A DNA stretch of 32,865 nt. Origin: Oscillospiraceae bacterium. GTDB taxonomy: Bacteria; Bacillota; Clostridia; Oscillospirales; Oscillospiraceae. Shown here one piece after another: positions 6,129 to 13,459 of the stretch. Numbering within the stretch: position 1 is the first letter of the stretch; each line of letters begins with the position of its first letter. A model generated the notes under the pieces. That model ran no database searches, was not told the origin of the DNA, and saw only the letters and a list, made by a program, of their open reading frames with translations. The stretch spans positions 1 through 32,865 of the forward strand of contig JAHHRY010000014.1 in the NCBI GenBank assembly GCA_020025535.1. The letters are read 5' to 3'. Position numbers and translations under genes: made by a program.

Positions 6129-7397
6129 ATGGAAGAGAATTTGAAGGATACATTTCAGGAACGGGCAGTGCTGGTAGGACTGAATGCCGATTGCTTTACG
6201 CAGGCGCAGACAGCTACGGACGAAACACTGGAAGAGCTGGAAGCACTGCTGGAAACTGCCGGCGGTTTTTGCACCGGTAAAATGCTGCAGAACAGACATA
6301 CCCCCGACGCCCACAGCTTTATCGGCGAGGGCAAGGCTCAGGAAGTCAGAATGCTGGCAGAAGCCACGGAATCGACCATGGTTGTCTTTGATAACGAGCT
6401 TTCTCCCGGAAATATCCGGGCTTTGGAGGAAATTATCGGCCTGACAGTTCTGGACCGCAGCGCTTTGATTCTGGATATTTTTGCCCAGCGGGCCAAAACC
6501 CGGGAGGGCAGACTGCAGGTTGAGCTGGCACAGTATCAGTATCTGCTGCCCCGGCTATCCGGTATGGGCAAGAGCCTTTCCCGCCAGGGCGGCGGCATCG
6601 GCACCAGAGGACCCGGCGAAACCAAACTGGAATCCGACCGCCGACATATCCGCGAGCGGATTACACGGCTCCAGAGCGAGCTGGAGCAGGTGCGTCAGGT
6701 GCGAAGTGTCCAGCGCGAGCGGAGAATGAAAAACTCCGTGCCGGTGGTGGCAATTGTCGGCTATACCAACGCCGGCAAGTCCACCTTGCTCAACAAACTG
6801 ACCGGTGCCGGCATTCCTGCCAATAACCGGCTGTTTGATACACTGGATACCACATCCCGCCAGCTGACGGTCTCCGACAATCTGGATGTGATTCTTTCCG
6901 ATACGGTGGGATTCATTGCCAAGCTGCCTCACCATCTGGTGGATGCGTTCCGGGCAACACTGGAGGAGCTGGAATATGCAGACCTTCTGCTGCACGTTAT
7001 CGATTCTGCCGATCCCAACCGGGAGGAGCATATCGAAGTGGTGGACCGGCTGATTGCCAAACTGGCAAAGCCCGGAACCCCGGTTCTGCGGTGCTACAAC
7101 AAAGCGGATCTGGTTCCGGCGGAGGATATTCCCGTGGGGGAAGATGTGGTAAAAATGTCCGCAAAGCAGGGCGTTGGCATGGAGAATCTGCTTGCTGCCA
7201 TCGAAAAAGCTCTGGGACACAGCCGACATCACATTGTGGTGAACCTGCCTTACTCCATGGGCGGAATGCTGGAAACCCTGCATGACAGCGCCCAGGTGCT
7301 GAATGTGGAGTATACAGGAGAGGGAATCGAAGTGGAGACCATTGTGGATGAGATTCTCTATGGCAGACTGAAAGACAGAATGATAAAGGAGTGCTGA
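6129..7397 (+). CDS. hflX: GTPase HflX
   Basis: 422 residues from the ATG at 6129, which has GGGAGG 5 bases upstream. HflX binds the large ribosomal subunit and splits stalled or hibernating 70S ribosomes using GTP. The N-terminal half holds the HflX nucleotide-binding domain and the glycine-rich GGGIGTRGPGE (154-164), followed by a helical linker. The G domain shows G1 GYTNAGKS (211-218), the G2 Thr in DTTSRQL, G3 DTVG (258-261), G4 NKAD (324-327) and G5 SAK (344-346). The next gene's ribosome site lies inside the end of hflX, so the two are coupled. Its partner in ribosome stress, HPF, lies at 32200. Confidence 0.95.
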   Translation: MEENLKDTFQERAVLVGLNADCFTQAQTATDETLEELEALLETAGGFCTGKMLQNRHTPDAHSFIGEGKAQEVRMLAEATESTMVVFDNELSPGNIRALEEIIGLTVLDRSALILDIFAQRAKTREGRLQVELAQYQYLLPRLSGMGKSLSRQGGGIGTRGPGETKLESDRRHIRERITRLQSELEQVRQVRSVQRERRMKNSVPVVAIVGYTNAGKSTLLNKLTGAGIPANNRLFDTLDTTSRQLTVSDNLDVILSDTVGFIAKLPHHLVDAFRATLEELEYADLLLHVIDSADPNREEHIEVVDRLIAKLAKPGTPVLRCYNKADLVPAEDIPVGEDVVKMSAKQGVGMENLLAAIEKALGHSRHHIVVNLPYSMGGMLETLHDSAQVLNVEYTGEGIEVETIVDEILYGRLKDRMIKEC

Positions 7398-7400
7398 CCC

Positions 7401-8027
7401 TTGGAAGAATATCTGGTGCCTACGGCCTTCGGTGAGGAGGAATTTACAGAGAAAAAATCCCGCTTTATCGGCAGAATTTGGCCTGTAGAAACAGAAGAAG
7501 CGGCACTGGAGAAAATCCAGGAAATGAAAAAGCAGCACTATGATGCCACGCACAACTGCTGGGCCTATATCATCAAAGACGGCGCTGTTCGTTTTTCCGA
7601 TGACGGAGAGCCGGGCGGCACGGCAGGGATGCCCATGCTGCAGGTTTTGCAGCGGGAGGGGCTGTATAACGTGGTGTGCGTGGTGACACGGTATTTCGGC
7701 GGCATTCTCCTTGGAGCCGGCGGATTGGTTCGTGCCTATACCAGGGGAGCCAAAATTGCCGTAGATGCTGCGGGAAAATCCATGAAGCGGATCTGGACGG
7801 TGCTTTATGTGCCGATTCCTTATACCTACTACGAACGGGTGAAGCTGGAGGTGGCCGCTTTTGGCGGCATCATCCGGGATACCCAGTTCGGTGCGGAAGT
7901 GGAACTGGAGATCCTGACGCCGGAAGCGCAGGCACAGCCTTTTTTGGACCGGCTGACGGACATGACCGCCGGAACGGTGGACGGCATGGAAATCGGACAG
8001 GAATACCGGGCATTCCCGGTAGCCTAA
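7401..8027 (+). CDS. yigZ: YigZ/IMPACT family protein
   Basis: 208 residues from a TTG at 7401, with AAGGAG (7386-7391) upstream and only 3 bases after hflX. It has the UPF0029/IMPACT N-terminal domain: KKSRFIG near the start, THNCWAY, DDGEPGGTAGMPML and VTRYFGGILLGAGGLVRAY. The small C-terminal ferredoxin-like domain (DUF1949) spans about 138-205. Eukaryotic IMPACT competes for GCN1 and modulates translation stress; the bacterial role is not established, although some members have been linked to peptide or nucleic acid handling. Its place between hflX and dGTPase suggests housekeeping. The stop TAA overlaps by one base an ATG that is not the likely dGTPase start. Confidence 0.88.
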   Translation: MEEYLVPTAFGEEEFTEKKSRFIGRIWPVETEEAALEKIQEMKKQHYDATHNCWAYIIKDGAVRFSDDGEPGGTAGMPMLQVLQREGLYNVVCVVTRYFGGILLGAGGLVRAYTRGAKIAVDAAGKSMKRIWTVLYVPIPYTYYERVKLEVAAFGGIIRDTQFGAEVELEILTPEAQAQPFLDRLTDMTAGTVDGMEIGQEYRAFPVA

Positions 8028-8047
8028 TGCAGCAGGAGGAAATGAGA

Positions 8048-9061
8048 ATGACAGTGCGTGAAGAACTGGAGTGGCGGGAACATCGGATGTACCACCCAAA
8101 GGCGGCTTTTGCTGACCAGAGCCGTGGCAGATTGAACCCTGAGGAACCCCGGGAAAGTGATGTCCGTACCTGCTATCAGCGGGACGCGGATCGGATCATA
8201 CATAGTAAGGCATTCCGTCGCCTGATGCACAAAACCCAGGTGTTTTTGCGTCCGGAAGGTGACCATTACCGCACCCGCATGACGCATACGCTGGAGGTGG
8301 CACGGATTGCCCGTACCATGACCAGAACGCTGGGACTGAACGAAGACTTGGCCGAGGCCATTGCTTTGGGACATGATCTGGGACATACCCCCTTTGGTCA
8401 TGCCGGTGAGTCTGCTTTGACGGACATGATGGGAGTACCTTTCCGTCACAATGAGCAGAGCCTGCGTGTGGTGGATATGCTGGAGCGTGACGGCCATGGC
8501 CTGAATCTGACCTATGAAGTACGCATGGGCATCCTGCAGCACACCGGAGACACATGGGCAGAGACCATGGAAGGAAGACTGGTACGCCGCAGTGATCAGA
8601 TTGCCTATGTCAATCATGATATTGACGATGCGATCCGTGCCGGAATTTTGTCTGACGACGATATTCCGCAAAGTATTGCAGATATTCTGGGGCACAACAA
8701 CAGCGACCGAATTGATACTCTGGTTTGCGATATCATCACCACCTCTCGGGAGGCGGGGGACATTATGCTGACACCCAAGGTGGAGCAGGCTTTGCAGGAT
8801 CTGCGGGCTTTCATGTTTGAACACGTCTATCGTAATCCGGTGGCCAAGGGAGAAGAAACCAAAGCCAAGGATATGCTGAAGCGGCTGTTTGAATACTATG
8901 TCCAGCACCCGGAGGCGCTGCCGGAGGATTTCCAGCCCCAGCTGTCCTTCGACGGCATGGAACGGACGATTTGCGACTACATCGCAGGTATGACGGATAA
9001 ATATGCTGTCGATAAATTCTCCCACATTTTCATCCCCATGGGGTGGCATGTGAGAGGGTAA
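8048..9061 (+). CDS. dgt: dNTP triphosphohydrolase (dGTPase family, HD domain)
   Basis: 337 residues. It hydrolyses dGTP or other dNTPs to the deoxynucleoside and tripolyphosphate. The HD-superfamily metal site is seen as His 80, His 109-Asp 110 (ALGHDLGHTPFGH) and an Asp near 191 (YVNHDIDD). The family signature RDADRIIHSKAFRRL precedes it and the pair HNEQSLR follows. Among three in-frame ATGs (8027, 8042, 8048), 8048 is best placed, 8 bases after AGGAGG (8034-8039). The length suits the shorter deoxyguanosinetriphosphatase-like clade. Placed next to dnaG, it may adjust dNTP pools during replication; that is inference. Confidence 0.9.
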   Translation: MTVREELEWREHRMYHPKAAFADQSRGRLNPEEPRESDVRTCYQRDADRIIHSKAFRRLMHKTQVFLRPEGDHYRTRMTHTLEVARIARTMTRTLGLNEDLAEAIALGHDLGHTPFGHAGESALTDMMGVPFRHNEQSLRVVDMLERDGHGLNLTYEVRMGILQHTGDTWAETMEGRLVRRSDQIAYVNHDIDDAIRAGILSDDDIPQSIADILGHNNSDRIDTLVCDIITTSREAGDIMLTPKVEQALQDLRAFMFEHVYRNPVAKGEETKAKDMLKRLFEYYVQHPEALPEDFQPQLSFDGMERTICDYIAGMTDKYAVDKFSHIFIPMGWHVRG

Positions 9062-9072
9062 TGTGCTATAAT
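9044..9072 (+). promoter_or_regulatory. Extended -10 promoter of the dnaG-sigma operon
   Basis: A perfect TATAAT (9067-9072) preceded by TGC gives a full extended -10. The -35 (TGGCAT, 9044-9049, 17-bp spacer) matches poorly. The promoter overlaps the end of the dGTPase gene. Confidence 0.6.
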
Positions 9073-9101
9073 TAACAGATATACTGAAAGGAGGAAGAAG
9101 C

Positions 9102-10856
9102 ATGGCATTTCCACCGGCATTTATTGATGAGCTGGTAGCGCGCAATCCCATTGAAGATGTGGTAGGCCAGTATGTAAGCCTGAAACGCTCGGGTTCCAAT
9201 TTGTTTGGACTTTGTCCGTTCCACGGGGAAAAAACTGCTTCTTTCTCCGTTTCTCCCGATAAAGGAATCTACTACTGCTTCGGATGCCATAAGGGCGGCA
9301 GCGTCATCAATTTTATGATGGAGATTGAAAACCTCAGCTACCCGGACGCCATCCGTTCTCTGGCAAAGAGAGTGGGAATGGAAGTACCGGAGGACGAGCA
9401 GTATCAGAGCCGCTACCATCAGCAGGAACGCCTCTGGGCGCTGCATAAGGAAGCTGCGCGTTATTTTCACAGCCAGCTTTATGCGCCTGTTGGCGCGGAA
9501 GCGCTGAAATACGCTATGGGACGCGGTATGCCGAAATCTACCCTGACGACGTTCGGTATCGGCTATGCACCGGACGACTGGACGGGAATGGTAGATGCCA
9601 TGCGGAAAAAAGGCTATACCGATCAGGAACTGAAGGATTCCGGCCTGGTGACGGTCTCCCAGAAAAACGGAAGACTGTTTGACCGTTTCCGGGATCGTCT
9701 GATGTTCCCAATCATTGACGTCCGGGGAAATGTGATCGGCTTTGGCGGCCGCATTATGAACAACAAGGATAAAGAGGCTGCTAAGTACCTGAACTCTCCG
9801 GAAACCTTGATTTTTAACAAGCGAAAGAATCTGTTTGCTTTGAATCTGGCAAAGAAAAGCAAACTCGGGTATCTGATCCTGGTGGAGGGCTATATGGATG
9901 CCATTGCCCTGCATCAGTATGGTTTCGACTGTGCAGTGGCATCCCTCGGCACAGCTCTGACGGAGGACGGCACCAATCTGTTGTCCAAATATACCGAGCA
10001 GGTGGTGCTGATCTATGACGGCGATGAAGCCGGTCAGAATGCAACCAAACGGGCGATTCCCATTTTGGAAAAAGCCGGTCTGCAGGTAAAGATCCTGCGG
10101 ATGCGGGATGCCAAAGACCCGGACGAATTCCTGAAAAAGTTCGGAGCGGATAAATTTAAGCTGCTTCTGGAAGAATCCTCCAACCGGGTAGAGTATCAGC
10201 TGAATGCGATTTACAAAAAATATGATTTGCAAAATGATGAGGATAAAGTAAAATATCTTCAGGAGTCTGCGAATTTAATCAGCGGCCTGAGCAGCGCAGT
10301 CCAGCGGGAAGTCTATGGCAACCGTGTGGCGGATGCTGCCAAAATCAGCTACGAAGCTATGAAGCTGGAAATAGAAAAGGCGTTAAAACGCAGATTGTAT
10401 CAGCAGAAAAAGAAGCAGGAGAAGATCGACCTGGCGCCGGCGCAGAATCTGCAGCCCAAGACCCGGTCCTTCCATTACAAAAATATGAAATCCGCCATGG
10501 CGGAGGAAACTGTCCTGGCAATGGTGTTGAAGCAACCGGCTCTATTTGATCAGGCAGAAAACCTGACGGCGGAAATTTTTTCGGCACCCATTTTGGGAAG
10601 AGCTTATGAACAGCTGAAAAACCGTTATACTATGGGGCTGGAGGTTCAGCCGGGTGCCCTGACGGATTTTACGTCGGAGGAAATGGCACACATTGCCGGC
10701 ATTATGCAGCGGCATACCGGCCCGTTGAACGAAGAGGCCTTCCGGGATTGTGTCCATACTATTTGTGCTGAGCATCAGGCGGAATCTGTCAGTTCTGATA
10801 ACGATTTGCTGATGTTCCAAAGCAAGCTAAAGGAAAGAAAAGGATTCAAGGGATGA
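9102..10856 (+). CDS. dnaG: DNA primase
   Basis: 584 residues. It makes RNA primers for lagging-strand replication with the replicative helicase. The N-terminal CHC2 zinc finger has Cys 38, His 41, Cys 59 and Cys 62 (CPFHGEKTASFSV, then YYCFGCHKGG). The TOPRIM core shows LVEGYMDAIAL (Glu 262) and YDGDEAG (Asp 306, Asp 308), and EDEQY-type linkers are present. The C-terminal part from about 440 is the helicase-interaction region. A strong AAAGGAGGAAG site precedes the ATG. It overlaps the sigma gene by ATGA, keeping the classic dnaG-rpoD order. Confidence 0.96.
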   Translation: MAFPPAFIDELVARNPIEDVVGQYVSLKRSGSNLFGLCPFHGEKTASFSVSPDKGIYYCFGCHKGGSVINFMMEIENLSYPDAIRSLAKRVGMEVPEDEQYQSRYHQQERLWALHKEAARYFHSQLYAPVGAEALKYAMGRGMPKSTLTTFGIGYAPDDWTGMVDAMRKKGYTDQELKDSGLVTVSQKNGRLFDRFRDRLMFPIIDVRGNVIGFGGRIMNNKDKEAAKYLNSPETLIFNKRKNLFALNLAKKSKLGYLILVEGYMDAIALHQYGFDCAVASLGTALTEDGTNLLSKYTEQVVLIYDGDEAGQNATKRAIPILEKAGLQVKILRMRDAKDPDEFLKKFGADKFKLLLEESSNRVEYQLNAIYKKYDLQNDEDKVKYLQESANLISGLSSAVQREVYGNRVADAAKISYEAMKLEIEKALKRRLYQQKKKQEKIDLAPAQNLQPKTRSFHYKNMKSAMAEETVLAMVLKQPALFDQAENLTAEIFSAPILGRAYEQLKNRYTMGLEVQPGALTDFTSEEMAHIAGIMQRHTGPLNEEAFRDCVHTICAEHQAESVSSDNDLLMFQSKLKERKGFKG

Positions 10857-11719
10857 CATCGACATTGACAGAAAAGCAGTCGACAGTGCCTGCACCCGCA
10901 GGTGAAGACGATGTGCGTCAATATATGAATGAAATACGGCAGTTCCCACGTTTGACCCCTGAGGAAGAACGTTCTCTTGCCATGCGATGCGCGCAGGGAG
11001 ACGAAGAGGCAATTCGTCAGATGGTCAATGCCAATCTTCGTTTGGTGGTCAGTGTAGCGAGAGAATATGCCGGCCGCGGAGTCCCGCTGATGGACCTGAT
11101 TCAGGAGGGCAGTATCGGACTGCTGGCTGCGGCGAAAAAATTTGACTATACTCTGGATTATCGTTTTTCTACATATGCTACCAAATGGATCCGGCAGGGC
11201 GTGACCCGATGCCTGATGAATCACAGCGGCCTCATTCGCGTTCCTGCCCATACGGCAGAGCGAATCCGCAAGGTGAATATGACAAAGGCGGCACTCTGGC
11301 AGGAAAATGAGTCGGAGCCTACCGCTCAGGAAATTTCCGAACGGTGCGATATTCCGGAAAACAAGGTGATGCAGCTGCTGAAAATGCAGCCGGAGACCTG
11401 CTCTCTGGATGCCCCGGCAGGGGAGGATACTTCTGTCGGTGGATTGCTGGAAGACTTGCATGCGCCTCAGCCGCAGGAAGAATTGGTGCGTGAAGAATTA
11501 AATCAGACCATTGAGAAGCTCCTTTCCATGCTCTCGGAGCGGCAGCAGCAGGTTCTGCGGATGCATTTCGGCATGGAAGGGGATACCTGCTATTCTCTGG
11601 AAGAAATCGGAAACCGATTGGGAATTTCCAAGGAGCGTGTGCGGCAGATTGAGCGTCAGGCCATGGACAAGCTGAAAAAGCTGGGCGCGGATATGGGATT
11701 GGAGGATTTTCTGGAATGA
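10853..11719 (+). CDS. Sigma70-family RNA polymerase sigma factor in the rpoD position, lacking region 1.1
   Basis: 288 residues. Region 1.2 begins near 19 (DDVRQYMNEIRQFPRLTPEEE). Region 2 holds NLRLVVSVAREYAGRG, DLIQEGSIGL and the melting element RFSTYATKWIRQGVTR (104-119). Region 3.0 has His 133 and Glu 136, matching the extended -10 readers. Region 4.2 is intact: YSLEEIGNRLGISKERVRQIE (247-267). It ends in LEDFLE, like SigA. Synteny with dnaG and this ending point to the SigA/RpoD lineage, yet the protein is short. It lacks region 1.1, and the first of the two melting tryptophans (W433-W434 in E. coli) is Lys 111. It may be the housekeeping sigma or a derived copy. It is joined by ATGA overlaps to dnaG and to the next sigma-like gene. 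Confidence 0.88.
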   Translation: MTSTLTEKQSTVPAPAGEDDVRQYMNEIRQFPRLTPEEERSLAMRCAQGDEEAIRQMVNANLRLVVSVAREYAGRGVPLMDLIQEGSIGLLAAAKKFDYTLDYRFSTYATKWIRQGVTRCLMNHSGLIRVPAHTAERIRKVNMTKAALWQENESEPTAQEISERCDIPENKVMQLLKMQPETCSLDAPAGEDTSVGGLLEDLHAPQPQEELVREELNQTIEKLLSMLSERQQQVLRMHFGMEGDTCYSLEEIGNRLGISKERVRQIERQAMDKLKKLGADMGLEDFLE

Positions 11720-12753
11720 TCGACTTGGATTTTAGTTTTGAACAGTCTCCCTGGGAGGCCGCGTTTGAGAGCCTGCAGAAGGGCGGAAGCATTTCTGCAA
11801 TGCGTTTTTTGACCCTTTTGGAGGGAGAATCGGAAGATGCGGTGCAGGAGGCTCTGCTGGATCTGGAAATGAAAGAAGTAACGCTGGATGTTTCGGATCT
11901 GCCGAAGGCCCCGGGAACCGGAGAAGCCGCTGTGCGGCTGCGCCGGGAGGAGCAGCTGGTAAAAAAAGGCCTGAAGCCCACGGATCTGGAGGAAAACGAT
12001 CCTCTGCGGCTCTATCTGGAGGAAGTGGCGGCGTTGCCGGCAGCGGGAGATGTCCAGCGGATGGCAGAGCGCTATGCCAGCGGCTATGAGCAGGTTCTGC
12101 CCGGTATTACCAATCTGATGCTAAGCACCGTGATTTCCTTGGCGGAAGAGATGACCGGCAAGGGTGTGCTGCTGATGGATTTGATTCAGGAAGGCAGTAT
12201 GGGCCTGTGGCAGGGTATTCTCAGCTACCGATCCGGAGATTTTGAGACCCATGCCCGCTGGTGGATTCGCCAGTATCTGGCAAAAGCGGTTACCCTGCAG
12301 GCCAGAGAAATGGGCCTGGGTCAGCGGATGAAGCAGATGATGGAAGACTACCGTGCCGTGGATGACCGGCTCCTTACGGATCTGGGCCGGAATCCTACGC
12401 TGGAAGAAATTGCGCTGGAAATGCACATAACGCCGGAAGAAGCAGAGGCGGTTTCCAGTATGGTGGACAGCGCCAGATTGCTTCAGAAAGCAGAAAAGGA
12501 AATTGAATGCAAGGAAGAACCTGAGGATGAGCAGCATGTGGAAGATACTGCTTATTTCCAGAGCCGTCAGCGGATTGAGGAGCTGCTGTCCGTGCTGCCC
12601 GAAAAGGAAGCCGAGCTTTTGCAGCTTCGCTTCGGCCTGGAGGGCGGTCTGCCTATGAGCCCTGAGGATGTGGGCAAGCGCCTTGGCATGACGCCGGAGG
12701 AAGTGGTTGCTATGGAAGCAGCAGCTCTGGAAAAACTCAGAAACGAAAAATAG
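11716..12753 (+). CDS. Second sigma70-like protein with eroded DNA-reading residues, coupled to the first
   Basis: 345 residues. An N-terminal acidic segment (about 1-60) resembles region 1.1 in size and charge. Region 1.2 (NDPLRLYLEEVAALP, 94-108) and a region 2 core (LLMDLIQEGSMGL, then FETHARWWIRQYLAKAV, 177-192) are recognisable. A region 3-like block follows (LGRNPTLEEIALEMHITPEEAE). Region 4 keeps its fold (VLPEKEAELLQLRFGLEGG), but 4.2 reads MSPEDVGKRLGMTPEEVVAMEAAALEKL: the usual R-E-R-I-R-Q-I-E recognition helix has become P-E-E-V-V-A-M-E. It keeps both melting tryptophans (182-183), which the first sigma lacks in part. Possible roles are a partner subunit, a core-binding competitor, or a sigma reading only the -10. 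Function is inference. Confidence 0.8.
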   Translation: MIDLDFSFEQSPWEAAFESLQKGGSISAMRFLTLLEGESEDAVQEALLDLEMKEVTLDVSDLPKAPGTGEAAVRLRREEQLVKKGLKPTDLEENDPLRLYLEEVAALPAAGDVQRMAERYASGYEQVLPGITNLMLSTVISLAEEMTGKGVLLMDLIQEGSMGLWQGILSYRSGDFETHARWWIRQYLAKAVTLQAREMGLGQRMKQMMEDYRAVDDRLLTDLGRNPTLEEIALEMHITPEEAEAVSSMVDSARLLQKAEKEIECKEEPEDEQHVEDTAYFQSRQRIEELLSVLPEKEAELLQLRFGLEGGLPMSPEDVGKRLGMTPEEVVAMEAAALEKLRNEK

Positions 12754-12778
12754 AAAGTTACAGAAAGAAGGAAAAAAC

Positions 12779-13459
12779 GTGGCGAAAACAGTTTCCATTG
12801 CCATTGACGGACCTGCCGGTGCAGGTAAAAGTACCATTGCCCGGCGTTTGGCAGCAGAGCTGGGATATTACTATGTGGATACAGGGGCTATTTACCGTAC
12901 GGTTGCCTATTTTATTGATTTGCTGGGTGTCAGTCCCAAAGATGCGGACGGTGTTGCCCGTTATGTGGACGAGCTGACCGTGGGAATCGAATATGACGAA
13001 GCCGGCGTGCAGCACATGATTATGAACGGCATGGATGTTACGGATGATATCCGTACACCGGATATTTCTCAGAAAGCCAGTCTGGTTTCCGCACATGCCT
13101 GCGTGCGGGAGATGCTTCTCGATATGCAGCGGGATGTGGCCAAGGCACATAATGTGATTATGGACGGCCGGGATATTGGCAGCGTGGTTCTTCCCAGAGC
13201 CAACGTGAAAATTTTCCTGACGGCATCGGCGGAGGTCCGGGCAAAGCGCCGTACCGAGGAGCTGACGGCCAAGGGACAGAAGGTCAATTACAACCAGATT
13301 CTCAAGGATATCCAGCAGCGTGACTATCAGGATACGCACAGAGAAATCGCACCGCTCAAGATGTGCAGAGATTCTGTCAAAGTGGATACCTCCGAGATGG
13401 ATATTGACGAGGTTGTTGCCACGATCAAGAGAATTGTAGCAGAGAAGGTAAAACTATGA
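12779..13459 (+). CDS. cmk: Cytidylate kinase
   Basis: 226 residues from the GTG at 12779, 6 bases after AGAAGGA. It phosphorylates CMP and dCMP with ATP in the cytoplasm. Motifs: P-loop IDGPAGAGKST, VDTGAIYR, the CMP-binding MDGRDIGSVVLP, the lid KRRTEEL and the tail QQRDYQDTHREIAPL. Length matches the family. It lies 25 bases after the second sigma gene and overlaps ispH by ATGA; cmk-ispH/S1 is a common clostridial order. Confidence 0.96.
   Translation: MAKTVSIAIDGPAGAGKSTIARRLAAELGYYYVDTGAIYRTVAYFIDLLGVSPKDADGVARYVDELTVGIEYDEAGVQHMIMNGMDVTDDIRTPDISQKASLVSAHACVREMLLDMQRDVAKAHNVIMDGRDIGSVVLPRANVKIFLTASAEVRAKRRTEELTAKGQKVNYNQILKDIQQRDYQDTHREIAPLKMCRDSVKVDTSEMDIDEVVATIKRIVAEKVKL

Noticed and set aside
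6555..8099. 514-codon minus-strand frame opposite hflX and yigZ
   Set aside because: It spans two real genes, is rich in His/Gln/Phe, and has no ribosome site or recognisable domain.
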